64,000 nucleotides of DNA from assembly GCA_024138015.1 (NCBI GenBank), contig JAMXBB010000011.1, positions 31,884,047-31,948,046 on the forward strand, read 5' to 3'. Made by a program: the position numbers and the translations under genes. This document shows positions 45,281-56,160 of the stretch, one piece after another; within the stretch, counting starts at the first letter, position 1, and each line of letters begins with the position of its first letter. Source of the DNA: Lumnitzera littorea (Eukaryota; Streptophyta; Magnoliopsida; Myrtales; Combretaceae). The notes beneath the pieces are model-generated. The model made no database searches. It had not been told where the DNA came from and saw only the letters and a list, made by a program, of their open reading frames with translations.

Positions 45281-47995
45281 TATAAACACCTAATTTTTAT
45301 CCCTTTTTTATTTTTCAGATAAGGTTATAGGGTCCTAAATTAGAAAAAAAATACACAAAAATAGGAAATTAAAGAAAACCCAAAAAATTAAGAAATTTAG
45401 AAAAATAAGAATTATGGAAAAATTCAAAATTAAGAAAAAGCATAAAAAACAAGAAATTTTAGAAAGAAACCCTAAAAGATAAAAAGTTTAGAAAATTGAA
45501 AAATCACAAAAAATTAGAAATATTGATAAAGTAAAAGATTTTAGAATATACCTTTTTATTGGGGTAGGTTTTTATTTCTTAAATTTGGTTTAGAAGTTAA
45601 ACCGTTAAACCTAGGCTTAGATTTAAATCTTGCCTAGGCTAACCAAATCCATATGCACAATTTGATTGCACATATGGACAAGGCACAAGCTAACGGCCTA
45701 ACAGTTAAGCATATGGACTAGGCATGGGGTTTGAGTGTAAAGTCTTGGCTTCGAATCTTAACAAAGGTAAGGAGGCCTTTTTTTTCTTTTTTGTTAATTA
45801 GCACATTATCACATGTCAGGATCTAATTGTGCCACGTGTCCTGACGTGTAGTAGCATCAGGTCAAGTGACCTTGTTGACAAGGCGCCACGTGGCATGCCA
45901 CGTCAGCTGCCACGTATCATGTGATGACATGTAACAAGTCGAGAGTGGTTAGCACAGCTGACGTGGCGCTACGTCAGCACTTTCCTTCTTTTTCCCTCCT
46001 CTTTTCCCTCATTTTCCCCCTGATTTTCCTCCTTTTTCCTTCTCAAGAACAGCCCAACCCCCTCACTTTAGTCTTTGATTTCATGCATTTTCCTTACTGA
46101 AACACATCAATTAATGGTGCAAATTCATCCTCTGCATAGCCTATTGTGAATCGAACCCATTAACACGTCCAAATGTAGTTAAAGGAGCATTCAATTTGAG
46201 CTCCAAAAATTGGAAAAAAAAAACTAATTTTCTAGAATTTGCATTCAAATCCCATTAAAGCGTTCCTTAGTTTCTGGGTTGAATTCAACAATAAATTGGA
46301 GCTCATGGACCATCAACAAGCACACATAACCGATCATGAGCAACTCCCATGCTCTCTCTCTTTCTCGCGGTCATTTCTCTCTCTAATCCACACTCTCCCT
46401 CTTTGATTCCCTCTCTCTACTCTAACCCAAGCCCAACCACCACTACAGTCGAACTCCCCTTAGCTCAAGCTCTCCAACCTAATTAGTCTTAATCGCCACC
46501 ATAGCCCCTAGCGACTTCTCTGAGCCACCCTCCATCAAACCCTAGCCACCACCTCTCTCTCTCTTTGAACCACCATCCTCAGCTACCTTCGACCTAAACT
46601 AAACCTACAATCGAACTCCCCACACTCCAAAAAGCCTACCCCAACCTATCAATCATGACTAGCAAACCCCATACAACTGGACCACTACTGCCACCCATGG
46701 CCAACATTCGAAAACCACTAACCTAAGCCTCTTTAGTCATGGCACTTCACCTACCCCCCATAAACCCAATAAAATACTCACCAAAACCCCTTTTCCCCAT
46801 CGTTTAAATGGTCAGAAACGCCTAGAGCCTCTCTTCCACAGCCGCTGCTTCCTCTATCCTAATTGCGACTCAAATCCATTGGGGCGACCCAACCCGAATC
46901 TGAGATCCACTCTGATCCAAACCAATCCGCATCCTTAACCTTCGTCCTATCCAGCATCCGATCCAATCCTTTTTCTTTTTTCCTTTTCTTTCTTTTCTTT
47001 TGCTTTATTTATTTATTTATCTTTATTTATTTATTTAATTATTCACTTATGTACCCTTTTATATGCATGTAAATGTAGTCAAGTATAAAAAAAAAAAAAA
47101 GAGAGAGAGAGAAAGAAGAAAAGAAAAGAAAAAAGAGAAAAAAAAAAGAGTAATTTTGTTTTATTTTACTTTTATTAGTTTAATAAAAAATAGATAAAAT
47201 ATAATGAGTAGTAAATAAATAAAATGACATAATGAAATCAAAATAAAATAGATAGGATAGTAAATAAAATTATTTTGTCACATGGAAAGACTGGTTATCC
47301 AGAAAATTAAAATATAAAAATAAAACGGATCCTTTCCAAATGAGGACACTTTAGGTTTTCCAAAGAATAAAAACCAATTTAGAGCCCTTTAGGAAATTTT
47401 CTTAAATAAATCAAAATAGATAAAAATGTAAACCTGGTGGTTTTAAAAACTAAAATTAACCCAACCTACTAAAATTTTTATAAATGAACTATGTATGCCT
47501 GATCCCGAATAGCGGGTACATAGGCTCCAATGAGGCAACGATAAAAATGAGAAAAACCTAATTTTCCTTTTTCTCTAGTTCAGGTTGTTTTGTTGATCCA
47601 ATTATAGTAACCAATAACTGAGTTTTGTCTTTCAAAATTAAAAGGTGATTTTTAAGTTTAATTCTAATTTTGAAAAGTCAATGGTACTTGTAAGGGTTAA
47701 AATTCCTAACCTTCGGATCCAAATTCTCTAGTTTCAAAAACCGTTTTATAAAATTGGTTTTAATCGTTAAACTAGTGGCTAAGTTATAACTAATCTACCC
47801 AATTGATTATAACTTAACTGTTTTTCCTAACTCTAATCAAGTGGCGACTCCAAAATTGTTTTCAAAACAAAAGGGAACGATTTTCTTTAAACCCTAGTCG
47901 AGGGTCGGTATTAAACGGGTAAGGTTATTACTGATCTGTTTAAAGAAGGTTTAATTTTATAAAAGAACCGGGAGGATGAAAAACTAAGCTCGACA
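45281..47995 (+). repeat. Solo Tat LTR with exact TSD inside G integrase
   Basis: Starts TATAAACACC (TG changed to TA), ends GCTCGACA; 2,715 bp. Exact TSDs ACTTA are at 45,276-45,280 and 47,996-48,000. The integrase frame reads straight across the joined flanks. It fixes the true ends of this LTR family. Inside are an ACGT-core cluster (45,831-45,980), a CT run near 46,350, a GATCCCGAATAGCGGGTAC motif (47,501-47,519) and TGGCGACTCC at 47,842-47,851. Confidence 0.92.
45831..45980 (+). promoter_or_regulatory. Cluster of ACGT-core motifs in the solo LTR
   Basis: Within 150 bases: GCCACGTGTC, CTGACGTG, GCGCCACGTGGC, GCCACGTCAGC, GCCACGTATC, TGACGTGGC and CTACGTCAGC. ACGT cores of this kind are known binding sites of plant bZIP and bHLH factors (G-box/ABRE type). 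Other Tat LTRs in the window keep partly decayed versions in the same place. Regulatory use is inferred. Confidence 0.5.
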
Positions 47996-48000
47996 ACTTA

Positions 48001-48489
48001 CAATAGCTTAGCTCATAACTTGACAGGAAGGTCATTATTTGAGGTCGTTTATGGACTTAATCCAAATTTACCCTTGGATCGGATTATCAGCCCAATCACT
48101 TAAAGGGAAGGCCAATCCGGCCTATAGCGCACGAAGAAGTTCCAGAAGTTGCATCAAAAGGTTACCAAACAATTGGTTAAGACTGTAGCTCAACATAAGG
48201 AGTAAGGAAGCTAAGGAAGGAGGTGAGTCGTTTATTCTCCTGAAGACCTTATATAGATCTACCTCAACAAAGAATGTTTCCTTAGAAAGAGGACAAACAA
48301 ACTATCCCCCAGAGTAGATGGACCTTACAAGATCCTTAAGCGTATCAATGACGACACCTATGAGATTGAGTTACCTGAAAGGCACAGCATATCTGCAACC
48401 TTCAATGTTGCTAACCTAACACCCCATACGCCTGATGTAAAAGAAGACTAAGATTTGAGGGCAAATCTTCAACAACCCTAGGGAGCTAA
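48001..48489 (+). pseudogene. G integrase C-terminus, broken
   Basis: Continues the integrase after the solo LTR: NSLAHNLTGRSLFEVVYGLN then NLPLDRIISPIT, followed by the KVTKQLVKTVAQH-like and FLRKRTNKLSPRVDGPYKIL-like pieces in shifted frames. It ends about 45 bases before LTR2. Confidence 0.7.
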
Positions 48490-49455
48490 TGGGTTACTGA
48501 CCTCTGGCCTCTTACTCGAGCATGCCTCCAAAGTCTTTAGTCCCTCATTAAGAGGATTCTCTCTCATCAGCCTGCCGATGATGAGACATAGTACACAAAA
48601 GAACGGTAGGTGAACTCCTTGAGAGCTCAGATTGGGTACGCCTTGCTTTACTCTATCCCCGGTACTGATACCGACCACTCACTTGCCAAAGCTGATTTAC
48701 CAAGTGATGAGAAGCAAGCCTCTATACATCAAGTCCTACTTCAATTACCTAGACCTTCAGGTGCCGAATGCAACCTGTAGAGTGCCAAGACCTAAGCCCT
48801 TGCTCAACGAGTACTTCTCTTTCAGCCTACTACTATTACTTAACAGCATTCCTTATTCGTCTCGACAACTCCTGATGCTACTACATCATGACCTGACTCT
48901 ACAGTTGTACCTAAAGATTCCTTAGTATAGATCCATTGATGAATTGTCACCTGTCCATTTTTTTTTTTACATTGTACTATTTTTACCTTTTCATTATTTA
49001 TCAATTTACCCTTTCTCGTATAGACTAGGAATCTCTTCTCCTAGATGCCTTTTTATAATTTTCCTTATTTGTAATGTTGTCCTAAGGACTTACTATAAAT
49101 AGTCCCTTCTCTTTGTAGCTGGAATATCTTACATTCCTTTTAGATAGTGAATATATTGGTTCTTGCGAGATATTCCTCTTCAAGTCCATTTTTCATACTC
49201 TTATCTAGCCTTGCCGAGTAACTCAAGATTAGTGGCAGTTGAACCTTGATATTAGCTCGTGAATCACATTAAGTAAAGTGTCAAGTCGTATCATGTCCGT
49301 TGGTAAGTCATATCTTCCGAGTGGCTTCACGTAAGCTACTACATTCAGTTCGTTAACCTATCCATTATATTTTCTTCAATATTTTAAAAGACACATCAGT
49401 TTCTATCTCCTACAGTAAGCCTTAATGATTAGTAAGCTCTTAGGTACATCATATA
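48490..49455 (+). repeat. LTR2 of element G
   Basis: Starts TGGGTTACTG, ends CATATA (decayed from TACA); 966 bp. It matches LTR1 throughout, with CTATAAATAG at 49,093-49,102. It is followed not by a TSD but by a primer site and a second leader and gag. Confidence 0.8.
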
Positions 49456-51017
49456 ATCTTAGTATGAAAGCTTGAGGTTGTGACCGAGAGCTATGTTGAA
49501 ATAGTTCCTACTAATCTGCTATTTTGTTATACTCTCTTTTCCTTTGGAGGAATAGAGTAAGTTCTTAGGTCACTACTCAATTTGTATTTTCTGTATGCGG
49601 TGGGAATTTCTTGTGTGAAGAGTGTTTTCTAAAGCTTTGTTTTACAAATGTCAAAGTCTAATGTTCAAGGAGAGATTAACGGTACCAAGAGTGATGCTCA
49701 TGGTTGTAGTCGTTCTACCCAACAAACCCTACAAACTATTGATGAGTAGATGCAAACCTTGCTACTATTGTGGCCAATATAACTATTTCTATACTAAGGG
49801 TCATAGAGACTAAGTTACAAGAAAGAGTTGTTGAACAGGGTTATGAAAGAAGAGATAGGCTGAGAAGGTAAATGGATGAACAACCAAACCTAGAGCCACT
49901 TTAAATGAACCAAACTCCACCTTGACATACCGATAGAGTTGTGAAAAGGAGACTAGAGTAAGATGAAGTGGAAGAGAATGAAGAGGAGGAGTAGTATGAT
50001 GGAGTTGACAAGTGTGAGCTTAGAGCCCTTAAGGGAGCTGAACACCTCAAAGTGCAAATCCCGATCTTTAATGGGTTTAATAGTGTTGATGACTACCTGG
50101 ACTAGGAAGAGAAGATTGAAAAGATATTCGACTTTTATAATTATGAAGATATTCGTATTCGAGTGGTTGCATTGGAATTTTTAGATTCGCAGCAATGTGG
50201 AGGAAGAAGTTGCCAAATGTTTGCTTGAGAGCCCGACATGAAGTCCGAACATAAAATGAGATGGAAAGAGTCCTGAGAGGTAGGTTCATTCTCAAACACT
50301 ATGAGCATAACACTTTCCAATGTCTCTAAGACTTGAGACAAGGTAACAGATCAGTGGATGAGTATGTCCAAGAGTTTCAATTGCTTATGATCCGATGTAA
50401 TGTTGACGAGCCTAAGACATGAACTATAGCATGATTCATTTTTGGGCTAAGGACTAAGATTAGTAACATAGTGAAACTATAGAGGCCTATATCTCTAGAT
50501 GTAACAATCCGAGTGGCACAAAGAGTCAAAAGACAAAGGTGGAACCAGGTTAGCCAAATGTCGAGTATTCGAATAAGATTGCTAAACAAACGTGGTGTGC
50601 TAAGCCGACCTAGAAATGACCTCACACCAAGAAATTCCGAGGTGAACCGCCTAAGACAAGTGCCAGACTAACCTAAGGAAGGCCCAAGCAAGGGCAAGGC
50701 CGAAGAGCTTAAGGTCTAAAGAGACTGAGGTCAAAGCTTAGGAAAGAAGACCCAAGAAATCAAATGTCTTGGCTACGGACACATGGCTAGTCAATGTCCA
50801 AACTGACGTGCTATAACCATAAAGGAAGACAAACCCCAGTTTAAAGTAGAGAGTGCTAGTAAAGTAGAGGAAGAAATGGGTGTTGACCAAGTGTTAGAAG
50901 AGTTTCAGGAAGACCCCGATACTGTAACACCACCTGAAGTAGGTATCAAGTACTGTTTTATCATTCAACAATCTTTAAGTACTTTTGTGGCCGAGGAAAA
51001 TGAATAAAGAGAGAACC
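49456..51017 (+). pseudogene. G leader and gag, second copy, truncated
   Basis: A close copy of 41,039-42,595: primer site remnant, leader with GAGAGCTATGTTGAAATAG, gag core (from about 50,030) and zinc knuckle CLGYGHMASQC, better preserved than the first copy (about 50,770). It ends at GAGAGAACCTCTT (51,005-51,017), the point just before protease in the first copy, and there abuts the reverse gypsy relic. Confidence 0.75.
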
Positions 51018-51720
51018 TCTTGGTTGGTAAGCACAACATAAGGGCTCTTGCTTTTCCAAACATATCCCTTACCAATAAGTTTGTCCACCTATCTTCTTCT
51101 TAAGGTTGAGTTGATAAGCTAGCCTATTTGGTAGGGCAACTCCTGGTTAGAGATTAATGCAATGTTCTATCTCTCTTATAAAAGGTAACCCTTTGATAGT
51201 TCATTAGGGAGTAGATCCACAAACTTTTTAAGTAGCTTTTAAACCTTCGCAAGTAAGGACTCAATCTCCTTTAATTCCAATAGCCTGTGAACCAACAAGA
51301 ACCTAAGCTCTTTTGACCTAGTAGCTTAAGTTAACTCTACCCGTGATAGCATACGAGATTTCTTCTTGATAGCTCACAAGATTTGTGCTTAGGATTCTTG
51401 GTCTTTCTTGGGACTCATAGGTGATAATACAACCTTCTTTTTGCCCATATACAACATATAAGTATTCTCATACCTATCTTATATCACTCAAAGATCAAAG
51501 AAACCTAGGTCAACCTAAGAGGATGTGCAATGCACACATCGGTAAGAAGACATACGTCACCTCATATGTATCTTTCGCCTATAGAATTGGCACTAACACT
51601 CATTTGGTGACATGTAAGACTCCTTTCCATACAACAATTGAATTTTATAAGTTCAGGAGTGTAAAGTCATAGGTAACTTCAATGCATAAGCATTAAGCTA
51701 CTACATTAATGTGAGATCTA
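51018..51720 (-). pseudogene. Protease and RT start of the reverse gypsy relic
   Basis: On the reverse strand from 51,680: protease pieces KGVLHVTK, YEVTYVFLPM and ALHILLG, then IKGLPFIREIEHCINL and PGVALPNRLAYQLN, the start of a chromovirus-like RT, which breaks off at 51,018. Together with the integrase tail at 39,627-40,075 it frames element G, so G was probably inserted in this element and a deletion then removed the RT-integrase core. Confidence 0.65.
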
Positions 51721-52205
51721 CATTTTAGCAAATAAGTCCTCAACACTAAAGTTTAGGACATCGTATAAAAAAAAAAAGCTCTTATTATAACCTGAAATAT
51801 ACAATAAGGTAGCAAATTAGTTGAACAAACTAGAAAATTTAAGTATTTAAAATGGAATTATAAAATATTCACACAAGTTAAACGTTAAAATTGTCAAATT
51901 TAATTGGTTATCCATCAAAACAAGAAAATCATAAAACTAGATGCCCAATTTAAAGTAATCTCAAACATAAATTAATTAATTATAAAATATAATAAAACAA
52001 CATGAGTTATTTGCTTAGGCTTAAAATTTACAATAGGACCCAAAAGAAATTCAAAGTAAACTCGTGAATTTCAATTCTCTAAATTGAGTAATAAAACATT
52101 AATGATTTAATATATGTTAAAACATTAAAACTAACCTATTCATTTGTTAATTTCCAAAATTTCAAAAACTACGATTCAAGACATAACGGGAACTTATAAA
52201 TAATT
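51721..52205. other. AT-rich sequence left of N2
   Basis: No coding, repeat or LTR signal recognised, apart from a poly-A tract near 51,769. The left TSD of N2 (TAAAT) follows at 52,206-52,210. Confidence 0.35.
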
Positions 52206-52210
52206 TAAAT

Positions 52211-53904
52211 TGTCGAGCTTGGTTTTTTCTCTCGGTTTTTATAAATTAGGCTTCTTTAAATAGATAAATATTAAACCCTACCCATTTAATATTGACCCTC
52301 GACTAGGGTTTAAATAAAAAAAAAAACAATTCTCTTAACTTTGAAAATATTTTAAAGTCGTTATCCGACCAAAGTCGAGAAAAAGAATTAAGTTATAACT
52401 AATTGGGTAAATTGATTATAACTTAGCTACCGGTCTATTGACAAAACTAATGTTTTAAAACGGTTTTTAAAACTAAAAATATAAATCCATAGGCTATCCT
52501 ATTAAACCCTAAACGAGTACCAGTTTTAGCTTTCTAAATTTAATTTTGTTTTTTGAATATTCTTCCAATAATGTTTATGTACAAGCGATAACTGAAATTA
52601 TACCTATTTACAAAAAATAAGAATTTAAAGAATTATCCACCAATAGGGGAAAATAAATTTTTTTCCATATTTTAAGTCGTCCCATACAAACGGGCGCCTA
52701 TATACCCACTATTCAGAATCAAACTTTCGTAGTTCGTTTAATGAAAACTTTAGCAAGTTGGTTAATTTTAATTCTTGAAAAAGATTGGGTTTATGTTTTT
52801 ATCCAATTCAATTTATTTGAGGAAATTTTTCAAAAGGGTCCTAAACCAGACTTTATTTATGGAAAGTCTTAAGAAAAAGGTCCTAATTTGGAAAGATGAT
52901 CGATTACTTTTATTTATTTTTGGAAAATTGATTTTCTAAGTGGTAACAAGATTTCATTTGATTTTATTTTTCATTTTTTTACTTTCATTTATTTTATTTT
53001 GACCAAAACATAAATAAATAAAACTAAACTAAACTCTTTTTCTTTTTCTCTCTTTTTTTTATTTTTCTTCTTTATATATATATATATATATATATATAAT
53101 TACAATTACATGAATCAAATAAGTAAATGAACAAAAAATAAATAAATAAAAGAATTAACAAAAAATAATAAAAAAAAATAAAACTAAAGCTGGGCTGGAG
53201 AATAAGTTAGATGCGCAGGTTGAAACTAGGCATGAATCCAATTCGAGTCGGGTTAAGTCAAGTCAGGCACTCAGATCAGGTCATGGATGGAAGAAAGACA
53301 ACAATACGTGGTAGAGAAGCTCCAGGAATTTCTGATCACCTAAACTATAGGGTGAAGGTGTTTAGTGAGTGTTCCATTGAGCTTATAGGGAGTAAGGAGA
53401 GTATCGTGGGGTTTAATGGTGGTTTAGGTGGTGGTTAGAACTTAGGCCGATGGTGGCAGTGGTCGTAGTGTCCAACAACCAAGGTGGTTCAAGCTTAGAA
53501 AGTGGTCGAGTAAGAGTATGGGTCATTCAGTGGCGTCCATTATCACTTCTATGGAGTCGACGGGGTTCGGTTATCATGAGCGGATGGATGTTGAGTGGCT
53601 TGTACGACAATGGTTGTGGGATCGACGGTAAGGGCTATTAGGGCATAGATGTAGTAGACAATGGCTAAAGGGCTTAGTGGAGAGAGGATAAAGGTTGAAT
53701 GGTTGTGTATGTATTCAGCAAAGAGGGGATTAGGGTTTTCTAGTCAAGGTTGTGGCTATTTTTTTGTATTTTTCTAAATTTCTTATTTTTTACTTTTCCT
53801 AAATTAGGACCCATTATCCCATCCTAAAAATTTTCAAAGAAAAAAAAAGAAAGGGCAAGGCGAGAGGGGAAGGAGGGGTAGGGCACAAAAATGGGGTGTC
53901 TACA
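52211..53904 (-). repeat. 3' LTR of N2
   Basis: Reversed it starts TGTAGACACC and ends AAGCTCGACA; 1,694 bp. It aligns with the 5' LTR at 59,101-61,543 but lacks about 750-800 bases between the counterpart of 60,612 and that of about 61,390, a deletion at about 53,757. A TA microsatellite lies at about 53,075-53,097, shorter in the other LTR. Confidence 0.8.
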
Positions 53905-53918
53905 GCTGCCTCTCTTTG
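53905..53918 (-). other. Polypurine tract of N2
   Basis: Reversed CAAAGAGAGGCAGC, touching the 3' LTR start. It corresponds to AAAGAGGGACAG in N1. Confidence 0.65.
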
Positions 53919-54050
53919 TAGTGAAATTTGAATGAAACTTTTCCACAAAGACAAATGAGACACTATTTTTGCCCTAAGAGTGAAATTTGTCTAAAAGAAC
54001 GCCTTAGCTAGCTACTTTAGGTTCAGTCCACTAAGGATTTTAGTGAATAG
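53919..54050 (-). other. N2 segment between array and purine tract
   Basis: Reversed it contains GGGCAAAAATAGTGTCTC and AAAATCCTTAGTGGAC, the same pre-LTR segment as in N1 (17,150-17,290) and the trapped copy at 15,395-15,525. Confidence 0.6.
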
Positions 54051-55150
54051 TGAAAAGAGAGAGAAGGCACTATAAGAGCTGGTCGAGAGACTAAAAGAAG
54101 AATTGAAGCCTGGTGATGCCCTTTTGAGCCGACAAACCATGGTGAACGAGTAAGTATTCCTTGAGCTGGCTAAGACCCTAAAGAGATGTTGAAAACTTAA
54201 TAGTGTCCCTTTAAGCTTACTAACCAAGGTAAAACAGGCAAAGCGCTCCATAAGCTGACTAAGACCCTAAAGAGATGTTGAAAACTCAATTGTGCCCTTA
54301 TGAGATGACTAACCAAGGTAAAACAGTTAAAGCGGTCCTTAAGTTAGCTAAGACCCTAAAGAGATGTTGAAAACTTGATCGTACCCTCATGAGTTGACTA
54401 ACCAAGATGAGATGAGCAAAGTACTCCTTGAGCTGACGAAGACCCTAAAGAGATATTGAGGAATTGGTCGTGCCCCTATGAGCTAACTAACCAAGATGAA
54501 ATGGACGAAGCACTCCTAAAGTTGACTAAGATACTAAAGAGTTGTTGAAAGCTTAGTCAAAGGCTTAGTCATGCCCCTATGAGCTAACTAACCAAGGTAA
54601 AATGGGTGAAGCGCTCCTTAAGTTGGTTAAGACCCTAAAGAGATATTAAAAACTTAGTCGTACCCTTATGAGTTGACTAACCAAGATGACATGGGCGAAA
54701 CACTCCTTAAGTTAGCTAAGAACCCAAAGAGATGATGAAAACTTAGTTGTGCCCCTATAAGCTGACTAACTAAAATGATGGGCAAAACGCTCCTTGAGCT
54801 AGCTAAGACCCCCTTAGGGATGATGAAAACTTGGTCATGCCCCTATGAGCTGACTAGCTAAGATGATCAGCAAAATGCTCCTTGAGCTGGCTAAGTCCTT
54901 AAGAAATGATGAAAACTTAGTCACATACCTATATGCTGACTAACCAAGATGATGGTCAAAGCGCTCCTTGAGCTAGCTAAGACTCTAAAGAGATGTTGAA
55001 AGCTTGGTCGTGCCCCAATTAGCTGACCAACCAAGGTGAGACTGGCGAAACGCTCTTTGAGTTGGCTAAGACCCTAAACTGAATGAGATGGGTAAGCGCT
55101 CCTTAAGATGGATAAGTGCTCCTTGAGTTGGCTAAAACCCCTAAAGAAGA
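54051..55150 (-). repeat. N2 array block C, 88-bp units
   Basis: About 12 units; plus-strand GACCCTAAAGAGATGTTGAA words recur near 54,173, 54,263, 54,350 and 54,438. It is the reverse complement of N1 block C. Confidence 0.85.
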
Positions 55151-55395
55151 ACCTAGTCATGCCCCACTAAGCAAACTAACCTAGGCAAGAGCATCTCTAG
55201 TAAACTAGCAACCCAAAATTTAGAATCGATTCGAGACAAACATGGAAGTACTCCTTTGAGCTAACTATCTTAGATGAATGGGTGAATCACTCCTTAAGCT
55301 GGCTAAGATCTTAAATTGAAACCCGGTAGTGCACTACTGAGCTAACTAACCTAGGTAGGAGCGTCTCTAATAGATTAGCAACCCTAAATTTGGAA
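55151..55395 (-). repeat. N2 array block B, short
   Basis: Only one to two copies of the 167-bp dimer remain, with CCTAGGCAAGAGCATCTCTAG and AAATTGGAATTGA-like words. N1 has about nine copies. Confidence 0.7.
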
Positions 55396-55725
55396 TTGAA
55401 AAAGCACCCTATTGGCTCGCTAAAAGAATCAGTTATGAAAGGAAGTGCCCTATAGGCTTGCTTAAGAGAAATTGGTGAAGGGAAGTGCCCTTATAGGCTT
55501 GCTAAGAACTAAGTGAAGAACAGTGCCCTATAGGCTTGTTAAGAGAAATCAACGATGAAAGGAAGCACCCTATAGGCTCAGTTAGGAGAAATTAGCAAAG
55601 GAAAGCGCCCTACGAGCTTACTAAAAAGAAACTAATGAAGAGAAGTGCCCTATGGGCTTGCTAAGGACTTGGTGAAGAGAATGGTCCTATAGGATTACTA
55701 AAACCCTCAAAGGAATTGATGAAAG
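55396..55725 (-). repeat. N2 array block A2
   Basis: Seven or so units of about 40-58 bp on the core GTGCCCTATAGGCTTGCTAA, the reverse of N1 block A2. Confidence 0.75.
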
Positions 55726-56160
55726 AGGGTGTAATCCTTTGAAAGTTAGCTAGAACCCTAAAAAAAATAAAATAGTAGGTCAGTGCTCTAAGAGCTAGCT
55801 AGAACCCTAAAAAGAATAGAAAAGGGGATATCGCTCTAAGAGTTAGCTAAAATCTCAAAACTGAAAGATGGAAGAACACCTTAAAGGCTGGCTGGAACCT
55901 TGAAAAGAAAAAAAGAGGAGACAGTACTTTAAGAGCTGACTTAAACCCCAAGAGGAATTGACAAAAGCAAAGGTAGTACTTTAAAAGCTAGCTAACACCC
56001 CAAAAAGAAAGACAGGATGGCGCCTTAAAGGCTAGCAAGATCCTTAAAAATGAATGATGGGATAATGCCCTAAAGGCTAGTTGAATCCCTAAAAATGAAT
56101 TAAAGGAAGGGAAAATGCTCTAAGAGCTGGCTTGAACCCTAAGGGAAGTTGATGAGGATT
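55726..56160 (-). repeat. N2 array block A
   Basis: About eight units of about 48 bp on the core GCTCTAAGAGCTAGCTAGAACC, the reverse of N1 block A. It ends where the conserved non-coding region begins (near the GAAAAACTTCTTCACTTGG stretch). Confidence 0.75.

Larger units (their letters stand above)
40076..51017 (+). mobile_element. Element G: chromovirus-like gypsy, LTR-internal-LTR-partial internal
   Basis: LTR1 (40,076-41,038), full internal region (to 48,489, with a nested solo LTR), LTR2 (48,490-49,455), then a second copy of the leader and gag (to 51,017), cut off at the start of protease. It lies inside a reverse-strand relative. The style of the RT and integrase motifs (SFHGLASFYRRFIRNF, EAHG...HFG, TDGQTEVVNR) suggests a chromovirus of the Reina/Tekay kind, with moderate confidence. 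No chromodomain was recognised. Frameshifts and stops are dense. Confidence 0.75.
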
